The notes under the pieces are model-generated. The model did not search any database and had not been told where the DNA came from. It was given only the letters and a program-made list of their open reading frames with translations. From NCBI RefSeq assembly GCF_029428875.1, contig NZ_JAJSOO010000001.1:1302001-1366000 (forward strand): a stretch of DNA of 64,000 nt. Direction: 5' to 3'. The stretch's first letter is position 1. The number at the start of each line of letters is the position of its first letter. Made by a program: the position numbers and the translations under genes. Of this stretch, positions 8,173 to 15,624 are shown piece by piece. The stretch comes from Streptomyces sp. JH34. GTDB lineage: Bacteria; Actinomycetota; Actinomycetes; Streptomycetales; Streptomycetaceae.

Positions 8173-9888
8173 ATGCGGCTGCGCGCACTGCTGGACACCG
8201 AGGCGCTGGGCCTGCGGCTGCTCGGCGGCGAGGACGAACTGGACCGTTCGGTCCGGGGTGTCATGACGACCGACCTGCGCGACCCCAGCCGCTATCTCTC
8301 CGGCGGCGAGCTCGTCCTCACCGGACTGGCGTGGCGTCGGGACGCGTCGGACTCCGAGCCCTTCGTACGGCTTCTGACGAATGCCGGGGTGGCGGGTCTG
8401 GCCGCGGGTGAGGCGGAGCTCGGGGCCGTGCCCGACGATCTGGTCGAGGCGTGCCTGCGGAACCGGCTGCCGCTCTTCGCGGTCAACGAGACCGTGGCGT
8501 TCGCGACGATCACCGAGCACGTGGTGCGCCAGGTCTCCGGCGAGCGGGCCGGGGACCTCGCGGCGGTCGTCGACCGCCACCGCAGGCTGATGACGTCGGG
8601 CCCGGCGGGTGGCGGCCCGGAGGTGGTCCTCGACCTGCTCACCTCCGACCTGGACCTGCGCGCCTGGGTCCTGTCCCCCACGGGCCGGCAGATCGCCGGA
8701 GCGGGTGAGGCCCTGCCGCCGCGGGTGGGCGCGCAACTGGCCGGCCTGCACCTCGCGGCGACCCGCACCGGCCGTCCGGGGCCGCACCGCGCCGAGGTGG
8801 ACGGCACCGCCTACGCGCTGTTCCCGATCCGGAACGCCGGCCGGGCGGCGCTGCCCGCGGCGTCCCGCGATGTGCGCGAGTCCGTGCTCTCGGACTGGCT
8901 GCTGGCCGTGGCGGCGGACGCCGGGGACTGGCCGGCCGCCCGGCTGGACCTCCTCCAGGGCGTCACCCAGCTGATCGCGGTCGAGCGGGACCGCCGCGAC
9001 GCCGCGCGCGCGGTGCGCCGCCGACTCGCCCAGGAGGTCCTGGAACTGGTCCAGACGGGCGCCGCCCCCTCCGAGATCGCCGCCAGGCTGCGGGTGGCCG
9101 CCCCGGTGCTGCTGCCGGGGCTGGGCACGGCGCCGCACTGGCAGGTCGTGGTGGCCCGGGTCGAGTGGGCTCAGGAGGACGGTCGGACGCCGGGAGGACA
9201 GGCCGCCCAGGCACTGCTGGAGGAGATCCTGGTCGACCCGGCGGTGACGGGCCCCGACTCGGCGGACCGGATCGCCGTGGCGTACACGGGCGAGGAGGCC
9301 GTCGCCCTGGTCCCGCTGACCGCGCTCGCCTCCCCGGGCCCCGAGGAGGCCGGAGCGTCGGAGGGATCCGGCGCCCCGGGTCGGCAGGACGCCGCGCTGC
9401 ACGCCGACGCCCTGCTCGACACCGTGCGGGCGCCGCTCTCCGCCGGCCTCGGGGACGACGGCAGGCTGACACTGGGTGTCAGCGCGGCCGTGCATTCCGC
9501 CGAGGGCCTGCGCGGCGCTCTGGAGGAGGCCCGGCACGCCCGCCGGGTCGCCGCGGCCCGGCCGGGTCCGGTCTGCGCGGCGGGCCACCACGAGCTCGCC
9601 TCGCACGTCCTGCTGCTGCCCTTCGTCCCGGACGACGTCCGCCGCGCCTTCACCGCGCGGCTGCTGGACCCGCTGCGCGAGTACGACCGGCGGCACCGCG
9701 CGGAGCTGATCGAGACCCTGGAGGCCTTCCTCGACTGCGACGGTTCCTGGACCCGCTGCGCGGCCCGGCTGCACCTCCACGTCAACACACTGCGCTATCG
9801 CGTCGGCCGTATCGAGCAGTTGACGGGGCGTGACCTTTCGCGCCTCGAGGACAAGCTCGACTTCTTCCTCGCCCTGCGTATGAGCTGA
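8173..9888 (+). CDS. PucR family transcriptional regulator of purine catabolism
   Basis: A 571-residue PucR-type regulator. The N-terminal PucR domain begins MRLRALLDTEALGLRLLGG and includes YLSGGELVLTGL. The C-terminal helix-turn-helix (HTH_30) is CDGSWTRCAARLHLHVNTLRYRVGRIEQLTG. The family senses purine-degradation intermediates and controls uptake and xanthine dehydrogenase genes. Its divergent placement beside the xdh operon is the classical arrangement, so it most likely regulates that operon and itself. The direction of control cannot be seen. Confidence 0.93.
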   Translation: MRLRALLDTEALGLRLLGGEDELDRSVRGVMTTDLRDPSRYLSGGELVLTGLAWRRDASDSEPFVRLLTNAGVAGLAAGEAELGAVPDDLVEACLRNRLPLFAVNETVAFATITEHVVRQVSGERAGDLAAVVDRHRRLMTSGPAGGGPEVVLDLLTSDLDLRAWVLSPTGRQIAGAGEALPPRVGAQLAGLHLAATRTGRPGPHRAEVDGTAYALFPIRNAGRAALPAASRDVRESVLSDWLLAVAADAGDWPAARLDLLQGVTQLIAVERDRRDAARAVRRRLAQEVLELVQTGAAPSEIAARLRVAAPVLLPGLGTAPHWQVVVARVEWAQEDGRTPGGQAAQALLEEILVDPAVTGPDSADRIAVAYTGEEAVALVPLTALASPGPEEAGASEGSGAPGRQDAALHADALLDTVRAPLSAGLGDDGRLTLGVSAAVHSAEGLRGALEEARHARRVAAARPGPVCAAGHHELASHVLLLPFVPDDVRRAFTARLLDPLREYDRRHRAELIETLEAFLDCDGSWTRCAARLHLHVNTLRYRVGRIEQLTGRDLSRLEDKLDFFLALRMS

Positions 9889-9920
9889 CGTCCCGGGCCT
9901 GTCACAGCCCTTCGGGGCTC

Positions 9921-9946
9921 CAGGTGATTGTGAAATCTTTCACCTG
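9921..9946. promoter_or_regulatory. Dyad between pucR and the next gene (terminator or operator)
   Basis: Two overlapping symmetries share this spot: CAGGTGA (9921-9927) pairs with TCACCTG (9940-9946), and GTGAAA (9930-9935) pairs with TTTCAC (9938-9943). It lies 33 bases after the pucR stop and about 120 bases before the next start. There is no T-run, so either a terminator or an operator is possible. Confidence 0.4.
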
Positions 9947-10065
9947 ACATTGATCCCACCTCTTGGCCCGGCGTGCCATTCCGTGCTGAGATGCGCGCAG
10001 ACCCTGGCCGACCGGCGCGAGCCGGCAGGCCTCCACAGCTCGATGGCGCGCTCGGGGAGGGCAAT

Positions 10066-10866
10066 GTGGCGCATACCGCCATGTCTGGTTCCGGAACGAC
10101 AGCAGATGACGATCCGCCGCTCCAGACCGCGGTATGGCGGCTGCGCTCACGAGCCTGCTGGACCGACGCGGCCGCGCTCCTCGGGCCGCAGGCGGCCACC
10201 GACCCTGCGGCCGCGCTCCAGCGGACCTCACTGCTCACCGAGCGGTGTCTCTACACGGGCGCCGGCTGGACGGACGCCGAGGACGCGCTGCGCTCCGCCG
10301 AGGCCCTCGCCCAGGACGACTCCGAGCGCGGGGCGGCCGCCTGCGAGCGCGGCTACCTCGCCTACGCCTCGACCCTGCTCGGCGCGCGCGACAGGGCCGA
10401 CGAGGCCAGCGTGGCGCTCAGCAGGGCCGCGGCCCTGCTCCCGCCCTCCGCCCCGGGCCGTCCGCTGCTGGACTTCCGCCGGGGCCTGATCGCGCAGAAC
10501 ATCGCCGACTCCCCCGAGTCCGCCCGCACCGCCTACCGCAGGGCGCACGCCGGTGCCGCGGCCCGGGGCGACGAACTCCTGCTCTCCTTCACCTGGCGGC
10601 ACATCGCGTCGCTCGCCCTGCGCGAGGGGGAGCTGGCGGAGGCCCGTCACGGGTTCGCGGAGTCGCTGCGGATAAGGGAGGAGCTCGGCTATCTCGTGGG
10701 CACGGCGCCGGCGCTCATCTCGCTCGCGGACGCCGAGCCGGAACCCGAGGCGGCCGCCCGGCTCCGCGCGGAGGCCGGCCGGCTGTTCCGGCTGCTGGGC
10801 GGGGTACCCACCTGGCTCGCCCCACGGCTGGAGCCGCCGTCCCCGGAGACGGCCGAGGCGAACTGA
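10066..10866 (+). CDS. Alpha-helical TPR-like protein of unknown function
   Basis: About 266 residues from a GTG that has GGGGAGG six bases upstream; an in-frame ATG at 10081 is an alternative. The protein is Ala/Leu/Arg-rich with repeated helical pairs, such as LTERCLYTGAGWTDAEDALRSAEALAQ, ERGYLAYASTLLGARDRADEASVALSRAAALL, LIAQNIADSPESARTAYRRAH and WRHIASLALREGELAEARHGFAESLRI. These resemble tetratricopeptide repeats. There is no catalytic motif, signal peptide or membrane segment. TPR arrays usually mediate protein contacts. It is transcribed alone and ends at a strong hairpin shared with the convergent gntR gene. I do not recognise a named family. Confidence 0.75.
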   Translation: MAHTAMSGSGTTADDDPPLQTAVWRLRSRACWTDAAALLGPQAATDPAAALQRTSLLTERCLYTGAGWTDAEDALRSAEALAQDDSERGAAACERGYLAYASTLLGARDRADEASVALSRAAALLPPSAPGRPLLDFRRGLIAQNIADSPESARTAYRRAHAGAAARGDELLLSFTWRHIASLALREGELAEARHGFAESLRIREELGYLVGTAPALISLADAEPEPEAAARLRAEAGRLFRLLGGVPTWLAPRLEPPSPETAEAN

Positions 10867-10875
10867 CGGCACGGA

Positions 10876-10897
10876 CCGCCGGGCGGGAGCCCGGCGG
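10876..10897. terminator. Hairpin between convergent genes
   Basis: Perfect 9-base arms CCGCCGGGC and GCCCGGCGG flank a GGGA loop, 10 bases after the TPR-like gene and 12 before the end of the convergent gntR gene. It could serve both strands. It lacks a T-run, as is usual in streptomycetes. Confidence 0.7.
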
Positions 10898-10909
10898 CTC
10901 CGGCCGCCG

Positions 10910-11656
10910 TCAGACGTCCGCGCCGTTGAAGTGTTCGCGGACGAGGGACTGCACCACGGTCAGGTCCCGGGCGATGAGCGCGTCGAGCAGAGCCGTGTGC
11001 TCCGAGGCGTCCGCGAGGAGCTCGGCCCGGCGGCCGACGGGACTGTTGACGAGGGGCCACTGGGAACGCCGGTGGAGGTCGTCGGCCACCGACACGAGCT
11101 GCTGGTTGCCGGACAGCGCGAGCACGGCACGGTGGAAGGCGCGGTCGCTCTCCGCGTACGCGGCCCGGTCGCCGACCGCCGCGGCCGCGACCGTGGCGTC
11201 GGCGAGCGGGCGCAGCGCGCACCAGCCGGCCGCCGGGACGGTGCGGGCGAGCCGCAGCATGACGGGGACCTCGATCAGCGCGCGCACCTCGGCGAGCTCC
11301 GCCAGCTCCCGGGGTCCCCTCTCGCTGACCCGGAAGCCGCGGTTCGGCACGACCTCGACGGCGCCCTCGACGGCCAGCTGCTGCATCGCCTCACGCACCG
11401 GGGTGGCCGACACGCCGAAGCGGGCACCGAGCGCCGGTGCGGAGTAGACCTCCCCCGGAGCCAGCTCACCGCCGACGAGGGCGGCGCGCAGGGCGTCCAG
11501 GACCTGGCCGCGTACGGAGTGCCGCTGGACCACGCGGGGTGCGGGCGGTTCGCCGTGGGTGTGTTCGCCGCGCGCCTGTTCGGGCACGCGGACTTCGCCC
11601 GGGGTGCCCGCGGGCGCGTGCGGCCGCGCGTTCTCACGCGGTCTGCCCTGCTCCAC
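10910..11656 (-). CDS. GntR family transcriptional regulator (FCD domain)
   Basis: A 248-residue GntR/FadR-type regulator. The winged helix occupies roughly residues 45-110 (VRGQVLDALRAALVGGELAPGE, ALGARFGVSATPVREAMQQLAVEGAVEVVPNRGFRV). The FCD ligand domain follows (EVRALIEVPVMLRLA, ESDRAFHRAVLALSGNQ, EHTALLDALIARD). I take the GTG at 11656 because GGAGGAGG stands five bases before it. The frame stays open to 11740 but the extra 28 residues have no ribosome site. The first 40 residues are Pro/Glu/Arg-rich and probably disordered. Target genes are unknown; the divergent iron reductase is a neighbour but has its own iron box. Confidence 0.88.
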   Translation of the reverse strand: MEQGRPRENARPHAPAGTPGEVRVPEQARGEHTHGEPPAPRVVQRHSVRGQVLDALRAALVGGELAPGEVYSAPALGARFGVSATPVREAMQQLAVEGAVEVVPNRGFRVSERGPRELAELAEVRALIEVPVMLRLARTVPAAGWCALRPLADATVAAAAVGDRAAYAESDRAFHRAVLALSGNQQLVSVADDLHRRSQWPLVNSPVGRRAELLADASEHTALLDALIARDLTVVQSLVREHFNGADV

Positions 11657-11752
11657 GGGTGCCTCCTCCGGCCGTCGGGCCGGCTCGCGCGCGCCGGGCC
11701 CCCTGTGCACGATAGGCGGAGAGGGCGACAGTTCAAACACCGATCTCTTCGG

Positions 11753-11773
11753 GTAAGGTAAGGCTTACCTGCA
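11753..11773 (+). promoter_or_regulatory. Iron box (DmdR1/IdeR-type operator)
   Basis: AGGTAAG-G-CTTACCT (11756-11770) is a perfect 7+1+7 dyad closely matching the actinobacterial iron-regulator consensus TTAGGTTAGGCTAACCTAA. It ends 30 bases before the start of the FhuF-like reductase, a position suited to iron-dependent repression. Confidence 0.8.
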
Positions 11774-11800
11774 AAAAGATCGTGATTCGGTGGTCCCTGA

Positions 11801-12649
11801 ATGACCGTGCCCGCCCTGCTCACCGCCACCGCCCCGTCCCCCCTGACGGCGGCCTACGAACGTCTGGCCGAGGTCTTCCCCGGCCTGCGCGCCGAGGTGC
11901 TCGCCGACGACGTCGCGGCACCCTCGGGCAGCGGCTGGGTCGGTGCCGCCGAACTGGCGGCGGGCGGAGCCGTGCTGGACGACTTCCTGGCCTGGGACGA
12001 CGCGCAGGTGCTGCGGGACTACGGCACGCGGGCCCGCCCCGACGTGGTGGCGAGCTTCGGACTGCACCGGTACGCCTGGCCCGCCTGCCTCCTGGTGACC
12101 CTGCCGTGGTTCACGCACCGCCGGGTGCCGCGTATCCCCGTCGCGGACGTCAGCTTCCACCGGGGTCTCGGCCATCTGACCCTCCGCGTCGCAGAGTTCG
12201 CCTGCCTGCCCGACGACCCGGCGGCCGGGACGCCGGCCGCCCGGGTCGTGTCCGACGAGGCGGCGTTGCGGGCCGAGGTCCTCGACGCCGTGGCGCAGCA
12301 CATCGGCCCGGTGCTGGACGGCTTCCGGCCGCGCATGCGACGCGGGAAGCGGGCCCTGTGGGGCATGGCCACCGACGAGATCGTCGAGGGCCTCTGGTAC
12401 GTCGCCCATCTGCTCGGCGAGGAGGGCCGCGCGATGAGGGAGCTGGAGCTGCTGCTGCCGGGCACCACCAAGCCCTATGTGGGTACGGCCGGCTTCCGCG
12501 AACTGACCGGCCCGAACGGCGAGTCGCTCCCGACGCGCGACCGCGCGAGCTGCTGCCTCTTCTACACCCTGCGGCCCGAGGACACGTGCGTCACCTGCCC
12601 GCGCACCTGCGACGCGGACCGCGTCCGGAAACTGACGCCCGTCACCTGA
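11801..12649 (+). CDS. Siderophore-iron reductase, FhuF-like 2Fe-2S protein
   Basis: A 282-residue protein of the FhuF ferric-siderophore reductase group. The C-terminus carries the diagnostic cysteines C-C-LFYTLRPEDT-C-VT-C-PRTC, the ligands of an unusual 2Fe-2S cluster. The body shows the conserved hydrophobic IucA/FhuF-like segment (ACLLVTLPWFTHRRVPRIP). These enzymes release iron from imported ferric siderophores in the cytoplasm. An iron box just upstream (11756-11770) supports induction in iron starvation. No transporter gene is adjacent, so it acts with siderophore systems elsewhere. Confidence 0.88.
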   Translation: MTVPALLTATAPSPLTAAYERLAEVFPGLRAEVLADDVAAPSGSGWVGAAELAAGGAVLDDFLAWDDAQVLRDYGTRARPDVVASFGLHRYAWPACLLVTLPWFTHRRVPRIPVADVSFHRGLGHLTLRVAEFACLPDDPAAGTPAARVVSDEAALRAEVLDAVAQHIGPVLDGFRPRMRRGKRALWGMATDEIVEGLWYVAHLLGEEGRAMRELELLLPGTTKPYVGTAGFRELTGPNGESLPTRDRASCCLFYTLRPEDTCVTCPRTCDADRVRKLTPVT

Positions 12650-12853
12650 GGCGTACCGCCGCTCACACCACCCGGGCGGGGGACCTCGATGCGAACGTAA
12701 CTCGCGCCATACGCCCGGGCATTCGAAAAGATTCCGTCCAACGATGAGCCCTGATGACCCAATGGCGTTCACTTGGCCCGAAATCCCCTGAGCGCGGCGA
12801 AAGTTCCGTCACGATGGCGCACGAAACGCCCTACGTGACGCAAGGGACCGCGC

Positions 12854-13939
12854 ATGAGACTGACCGACATATCGCTTGACTGGCTGCTTCCGGGCGCCGT
12901 GCTGCTCGTGGGGGTCATGGCGGCGGTGACGGTGGTCGCGCGCGGCAGGCGCGCCGCTGAGAAGGCCGCGGCCGACGACAGCTGGGAACGCAGCGAGGAG
13001 CGCCGCAGGCGCAAGGAGGCGCTCTACGCCGTCGCCTCGTACGTCCTGCTGTTCTGCTGTGCCGCAGTCGCAGCAGCCCTCTCCTTCCACGGCCTCGTCG
13101 GCTTCGGCCGGCAGAACCTCGGCCTCTCCGGGGGCTGGGAGTACCTCGTACCCTTCGGCCTCGACGGGGCCGCGATGTTCTGTTCGGTGCTCGCCGTCCG
13201 CGAGGCCAGCCACGGTGACGCGGCTCTGGGCTCGCGGCTGCTGGTGTGGACGTTCGCCGGTGCGGCCGCCTGGTTCAACTGGGTGCACGCACCGCGCGGC
13301 ATGGACCACGCGGGCGCCCCGCACTTCTTCGCGGGCATGTCCCTCTCGGCGGCGGTGCTGTTCGACCGCGCCCTGAAGCAGACCCGTCGTGCGGCGCTGC
13401 GCGAGCAGGGCCTCGTGCCCCGCCCGCTGCCGCAGATCCGGATCGTCCGGTGGCTACGCGCCCCCAGGGAGACCTTCGGCGCCTGGTCGCTGATGCTCCT
13501 CGAGGGCGTACGCACCCTGGACGAGGCGGTGGACGAGGTACGCGAGGACCGCCGGGAGAAGGAACAGGACCGGCACCGCCGGAGGGACCAGGCGAAGCTG
13601 GACCGGGCCCACATCAAGGCCCTGAACCGGCAGAACCGCGCCTGGGGGCGCGGCGGCCGCACCGGTCGCCAGATGGACGTCCAGGCCATCGCCCCCGCAC
13701 CGGGAGGCGGCCCACCGGCCGTCGCGGAGCCCGCCATAACAGAGCAGGGACAACTGCCACTGCGACCCCGGCCATCCCTGCAAGCCGTCAACCCCCCGAA
13801 ATCCAGGAGCACTTCGGCACAGAACACGAGCGGTGACCCCGCGACCGTCGACCTCACCACCGAGGACGACACCCAGGCCCTGCCCCGGCTCGATTCGCTG
13901 GAGCAGAAACTGAAGGACCTGGAGCAGCAGTTCGGCTGA
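12854..13939 (+). CDS. DUF2637 membrane protein (SpdB-related)
   Basis: A 361-residue membrane protein of the DUF2637 family, related to plasmid spread proteins such as SpdB. Four hydrophobic segments lie at about residues 9-28, 56-80, 95-113 and 130-160. A highly charged stretch follows (EVREDRREKEQDRHRRRDQAKLDRAH), then a Pro-rich disordered tail ending in a short predicted coiled coil (LDSLEQKLKDLEQQF). Chromosomal copies are common in streptomycetes and their role is unsettled. Nothing else of an integrative element is present here. The 204 bases before it show no gene. Confidence 0.8.
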   Translation: MRLTDISLDWLLPGAVLLVGVMAAVTVVARGRRAAEKAAADDSWERSEERRRRKEALYAVASYVLLFCCAAVAAALSFHGLVGFGRQNLGLSGGWEYLVPFGLDGAAMFCSVLAVREASHGDAALGSRLLVWTFAGAAAWFNWVHAPRGMDHAGAPHFFAGMSLSAAVLFDRALKQTRRAALREQGLVPRPLPQIRIVRWLRAPRETFGAWSLMLLEGVRTLDEAVDEVREDRREKEQDRHRRRDQAKLDRAHIKALNRQNRAWGRGGRTGRQMDVQAIAPAPGGGPPAVAEPAITEQGQLPLRPRPSLQAVNPPKSRSTSAQNTSGDPATVDLTTEDDTQALPRLDSLEQKLKDLEQQFG

Positions 13940-13942
13940 GCG

Positions 13943-14407
13943 TCAGGCCCTCCCGGCGTTCAGCTCGAACCAGACCACCTTGCCCAGCGCCTTGACCGTG
14001 ACTCCCCAGGAGTCCGCCAGGCTCTGGACGAGCAGCAACCCCCTGCCGTGCGTACCGTCATCGGCGTTCGGTACGTACGGCGCGGGTTCCTGCCCACCCG
14101 TGAAGTCACGCACCTCCACCCGCAGTCGCGCGGGCACGGACGTCACGGTGACCACCGCGCCGTTCCTCGTGTGGATCAGCGCGTTCGTCACCAGCTCACT
14201 CAGCAGGAGCTCCGCCACCTCGGCTTCCTCAGGCCGCCGGCGGCAGCGGAGGAACTCCCTCAGTGCGGCCCGCGTCTCCCCCACGGCCGAGAGGTCGGCA
14301 TGCCCGACTCTGCGGTGCAGCCGCACCGGCGGGCTCTTCCTTCGCTTCGTCGTGTCCCCCGTACGCACGCTGAATCGTCCTCCCTGGTTTCCGTTCCATG
14401 ACGTCAT
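13943..14407 (-). CDS. RsbW-like serine kinase/anti-sigma ATPase
   Basis: A 154-residue single-domain HATPase_c protein. The N box ELLLSELVTNALIHT and the G boxes GTHGRGLLLVQSLADSWG are visible. Such small ATPases, numerous in streptomycetes, act as anti-sigma factors or anti-anti-sigma kinases. No partner gene is adjacent, so the target is unknown. It ends four bases from the convergent DUF2637 gene. The 14408-14596 gap to the divergent ribonuclease gene is relatively A+T-rich with two GTTAAC sites and must hold both promoters. Confidence 0.85.
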   Translation of the reverse strand: MTSWNGNQGGRFSVRTGDTTKRRKSPPVRLHRRVGHADLSAVGETRAALREFLRCRRRPEEAEVAELLLSELVTNALIHTRNGAVVTVTSVPARLRVEVRDFTGGQEPAPYVPNADDGTHGRGLLLVQSLADSWGVTVKALGKVVWFELNAGRA

Positions 14408-14596
14408 GTCTCGAACACCTTCATGGGATGCATGCCCTCACAGCGGAGCGGCCACGCGTCTCCGGGTGTCAACACATGAACGCGGTCTCCGGGATTCCGG
14501 AGGCGCCAGCAACTCGTAACATTTTCGTACTCACGGTTAACTTGCTGAAAATTCACACGCGTTGGCGTTAACGGATGGGGATCTACGCGCGTCATC

Positions 14597-15004
14597 ATGG
14601 TGGGCATGCGAATCCCCCCACGGATCACCACGCTCGGCGGCGCAGCCGCCCTCCTGTCCGTCCTCCTCGTCGGCGCGCCGGTCACCGCATCGGCCGCGAC
14701 GGCTCCCTCGACCACCGCGGTAGGCAGCGTCTGCTACTCGGCGCTGCCGTCCCAGGCACACGACACGCTCGACCTCATCGAGGCGGGCGGGCCGTTCCCG
14801 TACGAACAGGACGGCACCGTCTTCCAGAACCGTGAGGCAGTGCTGCCGAGTCAGGGCACGGGCTACTACCACGAGTACACGGTCATCACCCCCGGCTCCT
14901 CGGACCGCGGCGCGCGGCGCATCGTGACGGGCGAGGAGGCCGAGGAGGACTACTACACCGCGGACCACTACGCGTCCTTCGACCTGGTCGACCACGGCTG
15001 CTGA
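14597..15004 (+). CDS. Secreted guanyl-specific ribonuclease (RNase Sa/N1 family)
   Basis: A 135-residue precursor with a signal peptide (IPPRITTLGGAAALLSVLLV, then an AxA-type end ASAA). The mature part resembles streptomycete RNase Sa: one Cys near the start (VCYSALPSQAHDTL) and one at the end (DHGC), which form the family disulfide. The catalytic residues are recognisable as the Glu of YYHEYTV, the Arg of RRIVTG and the His of ADHYASF. It cleaves RNA after G. A barstar-like inhibitor gene follows 95 bases downstream, which fits a self-protected extracellular RNase. The start could also be the ATG at 14606. Confidence 0.92.
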   Translation: MVGMRIPPRITTLGGAAALLSVLLVGAPVTASAATAPSTTAVGSVCYSALPSQAHDTLDLIEAGGPFPYEQDGTVFQNREAVLPSQGTGYYHEYTVITPGSSDRGARRIVTGEEAEEDYYTADHYASFDLVDHGC

Positions 15005-15098
15005 CGCCGCCCCCGGACCGGTCCGCGCCGTAGTCCCCCACCTGCGGCGCGGACCATCGGACCGGTACCGGGAGAGAGCGCGCTTGTACGCTCCACGC

Positions 15099-15488
15099 AT
15101 GACCGTGACGTATGTGATCGACGGCTCCGGGATCACCGGACTGGACAGCTTCTGGGACGTGATGGGTGAGGCGGTGAACGGGCCCGGTGGCTATTTCGGC
15201 CGCAACCTCGACGCGTTCGCGGACTGCCTGAGCGGTGGCTTCGGAACCCCCGAGGACGGCGCGTTCGTCATCGAGTGGCACGACCACTCGCGCTCCGCCC
15301 GCGCGCTCGGCCACGAGGAGACCGCCCGCCGGCTGGAGGGCCTGCTCCCCCGGGTGCATCCCACCAACCGGGCGCGCGTCGAGCGGGAACTGGCCGAGGC
15401 CAGGGCCGGCCGCGGGCCGACCCTCTTCGACGAACTGGTCGACATCATCAGGGACCGGGCAGGGCCCGGAGCACTGCGGCTGGTGTGA
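15099..15488 (+). CDS. Barstar family ribonuclease inhibitor
   Basis: A 129-residue protein. Its N-terminal half matches barstar: VTYVIDGSGITGLDSFWDVM, then GYFGRNLDAFADCLSGGF, where the G-R-N-L-D-A-x-x-D-C-L stretch is the signature of the RNase-binding helix. A charged C-terminal tail extends beyond classical barstar (about 90 residues). ATG 15099 is preferred over an in-frame TTG 15 bases upstream. The gene lies directly after the secreted RNase in the same orientation, so it probably neutralises any RNase that folds inside the cell. Confidence 0.9.
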   Translation: MTVTYVIDGSGITGLDSFWDVMGEAVNGPGGYFGRNLDAFADCLSGGFGTPEDGAFVIEWHDHSRSARALGHEETARRLEGLLPRVHPTNRARVERELAEARAGRGPTLFDELVDIIRDRAGPGALRLV

Positions 15489-15624
15489 GGCAGGGGCGTC
15501 AGGGACGTGCCCTCGCCGGCGCGAGGGCGGACGTGCCCCCAGCCGGCCCAGCCAGGGCGTGGTGCCGGCCGACGGGGCACATCAGGGGCTTGCCGAAGAC
15601 GTGCCGCGTGTACCTGGCCGCCGT

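Noticed and set aside
12854..13939. SpdB-like protein as sign of an integrated plasmid
   Set aside because: No integrase, replication, transfer gene or attachment site lies nearby; chromosomal DUF2637 genes are common.
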